Source: Bacillota bacterium (lineage in GTDB: Bacteria > Bacillota > Clostridia > Tissierellales > Sedimentibacteraceae). From it: a stretch of 8,949 bases of DNA. This document shows, piece after piece, positions 5,924 through 8,949 of the stretch (positions are counted from its first letter, which is position 1; each line of letters opens with the position of its first letter). The DNA lies in contig JAFACY010000011.1 in the NCBI GenBank assembly GCA_023425285.1, positions 1 through 8,949 of the forward strand. Direction: 5' to 3'. The position numbers were made by a program, and so were the translations under genes. The notes under the pieces were generated by a model. The model was given only the letters and a program-made list of their open reading frames with translations. It searched no databases and had not been told where the DNA came from.

Positions 5924-6922
5924 ATGGTTACGATAAAGGATGTTGCTCGACTTGCGGAAGTATCAATTTCAACTGTTTCAAGAGTTATTAATGATTCCAA
6001 GCCTGTAAGTCCCGAAGTAAGAAGGAAAGTATTAAAGGTTATTGAAGAAACAGGATACAAACCGAATGATGTGGCAAGAAGCTTAGTTACAAGAAGATCA
6101 TACTTGATAGGAGTTATTATAAACAATCTTGCGCAAAGCTATGTTGCCGACATAGTAAGAGGAATCGAAGAAATAGGAAAAATGTATGGCTATGACATTC
6201 TTCTGTGCAGCAGCTATTCAAGCAAGGAAACTCAGGAAAAATATCTGCAGCTTTTGGACAGAAAGCAGGCAGAGGGATTGTTCCTTGTAGGAAATAAATT
6301 TGATGATGAAATTATTGAAATTGCAAAAGGTTTCAATAAACCATGCATTTATTTTACGAGAAATGTAAGCGAAAACATGAATCATATTTCAATTGACTGC
6401 AATGCAGCGATATTTGAAATGACTAATTACTTAATCAAGGAAGGTCATAAAAGGATTGTTTATGTTTCTGACTTTGAAGACAGATCCACAGTTGAGAACG
6501 ATAAAATTTCAGGATATTTAAGAGCAATTGAAGAAAGTGATTTAGGATATTCCAATGTATACGTAGTTGGAAGCAATAAGCACGGGAAAGCATATGAGCT
6601 TGGAAAATCTCTTGTAAAGGATACAAAGGATTTTACTGCTGTTGTTTGCAGCAACGACGAAATTGCGATCGGAATTATGGACAGCTTTATTGACAATGGT
6701 ATAAAGGTACCAGATGATGTTTCTGTTGTAGGCTTTGGAAACATAAGAGAAGGCAAGTTCGTAAGACCGGAACTTACAACCATAGGCGAACCGTACTATG
6801 ATGTAGGAGCGGTTGGAATGAGAATGCTCATCAAAATGATAAAAGGTGACAAAACTCAACAAGGCTTGATGGAGCTGCCATTTACTTTAGAAAAGAGAAA
6901 AAGTGTTAAATCCTTAGTTTAA
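5924..6922 (+). CDS. LacI/GalR-family transcriptional regulator
   Basis: This 332-residue protein is a full-length member of the LacI family: ligand-responsive DNA-binding dimers, mostly repressors of sugar genes. The N-terminal helix-turn-helix is clear: TIKDVARLAEVSISTVSRVI at 3-22, then the hinge-helix region ending in NDVARSLVTRRS (about 48-59). From about residue 60 (LIGVIINNLAQSY) to near 325 it has the periplasmic-binding-protein-like ligand domain, including a VVCSNDEIAIGIMD block and VSVVGFGN, typical of the family. AAGGAGG sits 5 nt before the ATG. No sugar transporter, kinase or hydrolase lies nearby, so effector and targets cannot be read from context; it may act elsewhere. The gene has its own promoter and is flanked on both sides by an inverted pair of palindromic elements. 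Confidence 0.92.
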   Translation: MVTIKDVARLAEVSISTVSRVINDSKPVSPEVRRKVLKVIEETGYKPNDVARSLVTRRSYLIGVIINNLAQSYVADIVRGIEEIGKMYGYDILLCSSYSSKETQEKYLQLLDRKQAEGLFLVGNKFDDEIIEIAKGFNKPCIYFTRNVSENMNHISIDCNAAIFEMTNYLIKEGHKRIVYVSDFEDRSTVENDKISGYLRAIEESDLGYSNVYVVGSNKHGKAYELGKSLVKDTKDFTAVVCSNDEIAIGIMDSFIDNGIKVPDDVSVVGFGNIREGKFVRPELTTIGEPYYDVGAVGMRMLIKMIKGDKTQQGLMELPFTLEKRKSVKSLV

Positions 6923-6923
6923 C

Positions 6924-6996
6924 CTAACGGGGAAATTCCTTCAAGGGCTATCCCCAACGAGTTTCTTTCCTCGAAGGTGTGTCCCCCTTCCGCTAT
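6924..6996 (-). repeat. REP-like palindromic element, copy 2, inverted, after the lacI-family gene
   Basis: Read on the minus strand this matches the element at 5841-5911: CGGAAGGGGGACACACCT, then GGGGATA, then AAGGAATTTCCCCGTTAG. The middle stem is CCTTC (6938-6942) with GAAGG (6973-6977) where copy 1 has CCTCTT with AAGAGG, a compensatory change. The apical hairpin is CGAG/CTCG (6958-6961 with 6970-6973; the last base is shared with the middle stem). It starts two bases after the lacI-family stop codon. The structure followed by a T-run at 6999-7004 could help end the transcript, though the run lies about 10 nt past the stem. Confidence 0.6.
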
Positions 6997-7036
6997 CATT
7001 TTTTGTTGAAATTGATAGAAAATTTGATAGATTATA

Positions 7037-7079
7037 CTGACAAATAGTGCTAACATAAGCCATATAATCCCTCTATAAT
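7037..7079 (+). promoter_or_regulatory. Candidate promoter region for the 7113 gene
   Basis: Two TATAAT matches lie at 7063-7068 and 7074-7079, close to the start codon at 7113. Neither has a good -35 at 16-18 bp; CTGACA at 7037-7042 is 20 bp from the first. The stretch is very AT-rich, so a promoter here is plausible but not well defined. Confidence 0.35.
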
Positions 7080-7112
7080 ATATAGTATTAATATATTGTA
7101 GGGGGATTACAA

Positions 7113-7565
7113 ATGAAAAAAAGATTTATCTGCCTGATGCTTTTCACCATGCTCTTCAGTTATATTTCGATAGGAGGTCTTGAATATCATCAGGAAATAA
7201 CAAGTATCGAACATCTGTTGAACCGACGTATAGAAATAATGAATGAATTTCTTTATGGATACAAGGATATGGATTCATTGAAGGAAAAATTGATGTGTAT
7301 CGAAAGAGACAGACTGTTTGAGAACGACACCGATATACTGCAAAAGATTGCGGATAATCCGACCGACTTTGAGCTTGCAATGGGAGTTAAGGTTGACAAA
7401 ATCCACAGTTTAAAACGCTCAGAAGAGGGAATAAATATAAATATAGATTTAAATTGGCAGATGAGTGGATACGACGGAGAATACAACATGGTCAGAAATT
7501 ATGAAATAAAATGTATCGAAGAAGATAAACAAATGTATCTGACTTCTTTGGTGATACAAAATTAA
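7113..7565 (+). CDS. Small exported or membrane-anchored protein of unknown function
   Basis: I do not recognise this 150-residue protein. It starts with a short basic end (MKKR) and a hydrophobic stretch at about 5-20, so it is either a signal peptide or an N-terminal anchor. No lipobox cysteine is visible at the right place: Cys7 is within the hydrophobic core. After this comes a charged, probably helical region (about 25-85) with periodic Leu/Ile, and then alternating hydrophobic segments (INININIDLNWQM-like, about 107-117, and MYLTSLVI, 141-148) suggesting a small alpha-then-beta domain. An NTF2-like fold is possible but only a guess. AGGGGG (7100-7105) lies 7 nt before the ATG, so it is probably a real gene. 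It ends 14 bp before the M18 peptidase gene and may be co-transcribed with it. Confidence 0.72.
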   Translation: MKKRFICLMLFTMLFSYISIGGLEYHQEITSIEHLLNRRIEIMNEFLYGYKDMDSLKEKLMCIERDRLFENDTDILQKIADNPTDFELAMGVKVDKIHSLKRSEEGININIDLNWQMSGYDGEYNMVRNYEIKCIEEDKQMYLTSLVIQN

Positions 7566-7579
7566 GATTAGGAGTACAT

Positions 7580-8949
7580 ATGGAAAATAAACTTTTTTAC
7601 AAGAAAAACTTTATCTGGGAAAAATTAAGCAGTGATGAAAGAACAGAAGTTTTTGCCTTAGGTGATGATTATAGAAAATTCATTGACGCATCAAAGACTG
7701 AAAGATTATCTATAAAGGAAATCATAAAAAGAGCCGAAGCAAAGGGCTTTGTAAATTTTGAAAATGTAAAGGAAGTAAGGCAGGGTGACAAGCTTTATTA
7801 TGTCAATAAAGAAAAAAGTGCCGTTCTTGTTGTTATAGGAAAAGAGAAAATTGAAAACGGTATGAACATAGTCGGAAGTCACGTTGATGCACCGCGCATA
7901 GATATAAAACAAAATCCGTTGTATGAGGAGCATGGTATTTCTCTTCTGAAAACTCATTACTACGGCGGAATCAGAAAGTACCAGTGGGTTGCCATTCCTC
8001 TTGCCATGTATGGTACAGTTGTTAAAGCAAACGGAGAGACCATAGACATAGCAATCGGAGATGATGAAAATGATCCGGTATTTTATATAACAGATTTGCT
8101 TCCACACTTGGCAAAGGATCAGGACCAAAAAAAGCTTTCCGAAGCAATTGAAGGCGAAAGTCTGAACGTCATAATCGGCTCACTTCCTGCAGATGATGCA
8201 GAAAAAGATGAGGACGGCAAGAGCAAGAAGTTCAAATACAATGTTCTGAAAATTCTTAACGAAAAGTACGGAATGATTGAGGAAGATTTCCTGACTGCCG
8301 AGCTTGAAATTGTACCTGCAGGAAAATCAAGAGACGTAGGTATAGACAGAGGAATGATTGCTGCATACGGTCATGATGACAGAGTGTGCGCATACACATC
8401 CTTAAAAGCGATTTTAGAAACTGAAAATGTTGATAAAACAGCAGTTGCATTGTTCGCTGACAAAGAAGAGGTGGGAAGCAACGGCAGCACAGGAATGCAT
8501 TCAACATTTTTCAACAACATGGTTGCGGAAATGATAAAGTTGCAGAACAACGGAGAGTACTGTGAGATTTCCCTTAAAAAAGCACTGGCAAACAGCAGTA
8601 TGCTTTCATCGGACGTGGCAGCAGGTGTTGATCCCACATATCCTCAGGTTACAGAGCTGCAGAATGCACCCATAATGGGTCAGGGCATCGCGATGGTTAA
8701 ATACACAGGCAGCAGAGGTAAATCCGGAGCAAATGATGCAAATGCGGAATATATAGGTAAAATCCGAAAGATATTTAATGAAAACAATGTGGCATGGCAG
8801 CCTGCTGAGCTTGGAAAGGTAGACCAGGGCGGCGGCGGAACAATTGCCTTTATTTTAGCAAACTACATCATGGATGTTGTGGACATGGGTGTTCCTGTTC
8901 TCAGCATGCATGCGCCATATGATAAAATTTCAAAAACAGTCCTTTATAT
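7580..8949 (+). CDS. M18 family zinc aminopeptidase, 3' end cut by the window edge
   Basis: M18 peptidases are cytoplasmic metallo-aminopeptidases that remove N-terminal residues from peptides, often as dodecamers. The frame stays open for 456 codons to the edge. The expected metal ligands are all present: His101 in GSHVDAPR, Asp266 in YGHDDRV, Glu296/Glu297 in DKEEVGS, Asp345 in SSDVAAGVDP and His444 in LSMHAPYD. The glycine-rich KVDQGGGGTIA at 413-423 is also typical. Family members are about 430-480 residues, so only a short tail is missing. AGGAG at 7570-7574 lies 5 nt before the ATG. The 14-bp gap to the upstream gene suggests one transcript. Preference for aspartyl versus other N-terminal residues cannot be read by eye. 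Confidence 0.93.
   Translation, partial: MENKLFYKKNFIWEKLSSDERTEVFALGDDYRKFIDASKTERLSIKEIIKRAEAKGFVNFENVKEVRQGDKLYYVNKEKSAVLVVIGKEKIENGMNIVGSHVDAPRIDIKQNPLYEEHGISLLKTHYYGGIRKYQWVAIPLAMYGTVVKANGETIDIAIGDDENDPVFYITDLLPHLAKDQDQKKLSEAIEGESLNVIIGSLPADDAEKDEDGKSKKFKYNVLKILNEKYGMIEEDFLTAELEIVPAGKSRDVGIDRGMIAAYGHDDRVCAYTSLKAILETENVDKTAVALFADKEEVGSNGSTGMHSTFFNNMVAEMIKLQNNGEYCEISLKKALANSSMLSSDVAAGVDPTYPQVTELQNAPIMGQGIAMVKYTGSRGKSGANDANAEYIGKIRKIFNENNVAWQPAELGKVDQGGGGTIAFILANYIMDVVDMGVPVLSMHAPYDKISKTVLY

Noticed and set aside
7012..7038. TTGATA/TATACT pair as the promoter of the 7113 gene
   Set aside because: The spacer is 15 bp and the alternative TTGATA at 7024 is too close, so the match is weaker than the TATAAT boxes further downstream.
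7706..8128. 140-aa open frame on the minus strand
   Set aside because: It lies fully antisense to the well-supported M18 peptidase, has no family motifs, and looks like a shadow of that gene.

Overview
The window is AT-rich, with strong purine-rich Shine-Dalgarno sites, sigma-A-type promoters and tightly packed genes all on the + strand. It uses the MEP (non-mevalonate) isoprenoid pathway. These traits suggest a low-GC anaerobic Firmicute of the Clostridia/Tissierellia type. Genus cannot be fixed from this sequence alone.

Positions 1-3950 look like one operon of five housekeeping genes: an RluA-family rRNA pseudouridine synthase, a cytoplasmic-type L-asparaginase, a PHP-domain phosphoesterase, ispD and ispF. 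The first two overlap by ATGA, and the ribosome-binding sites of the next three overlap or abut the previous stop codon, so co-translation is likely. IspD and IspF catalyse separated steps of the MEP pathway to IPP/DMAPP. A plausible promoter lies at the very left edge.

Positions 3990-5475 carry a separately promoted, short FtsH-like AAA+ zinc protease (477 aa). It has one membrane segment and no extracytoplasmic domain, so it looks like a divergent paralogue rather than the canonical housekeeping FtsH.

Positions 5476-5923 contain no protein gene but are full of signals. About 180 nt fold as a 6S RNA (ssrS) behind a near-ideal promoter. A second promoter follows, and then a roughly 70-bp palindromic element in the 5' leader of a LacI-family regulator gene (5924-6922). 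A diverged copy of the element sits in inverted orientation directly after that gene. The two copies retain compensatory base changes in their stems, as in REP-like repeats. The leader copy could also pair with the gene's Shine-Dalgarno sequence.

Positions 7113-8949 hold a small exported or membrane-anchored protein of unknown function and an M18 family aminopeptidase that runs off the right edge about ten residues before its expected end. No CRISPR array, tRNA, rRNA gene or transposase gene was seen. The least ordinary parts are the inverted repeat pair around the lacI-type gene, the trimmed FtsH-like protease and the 6S RNA locus.
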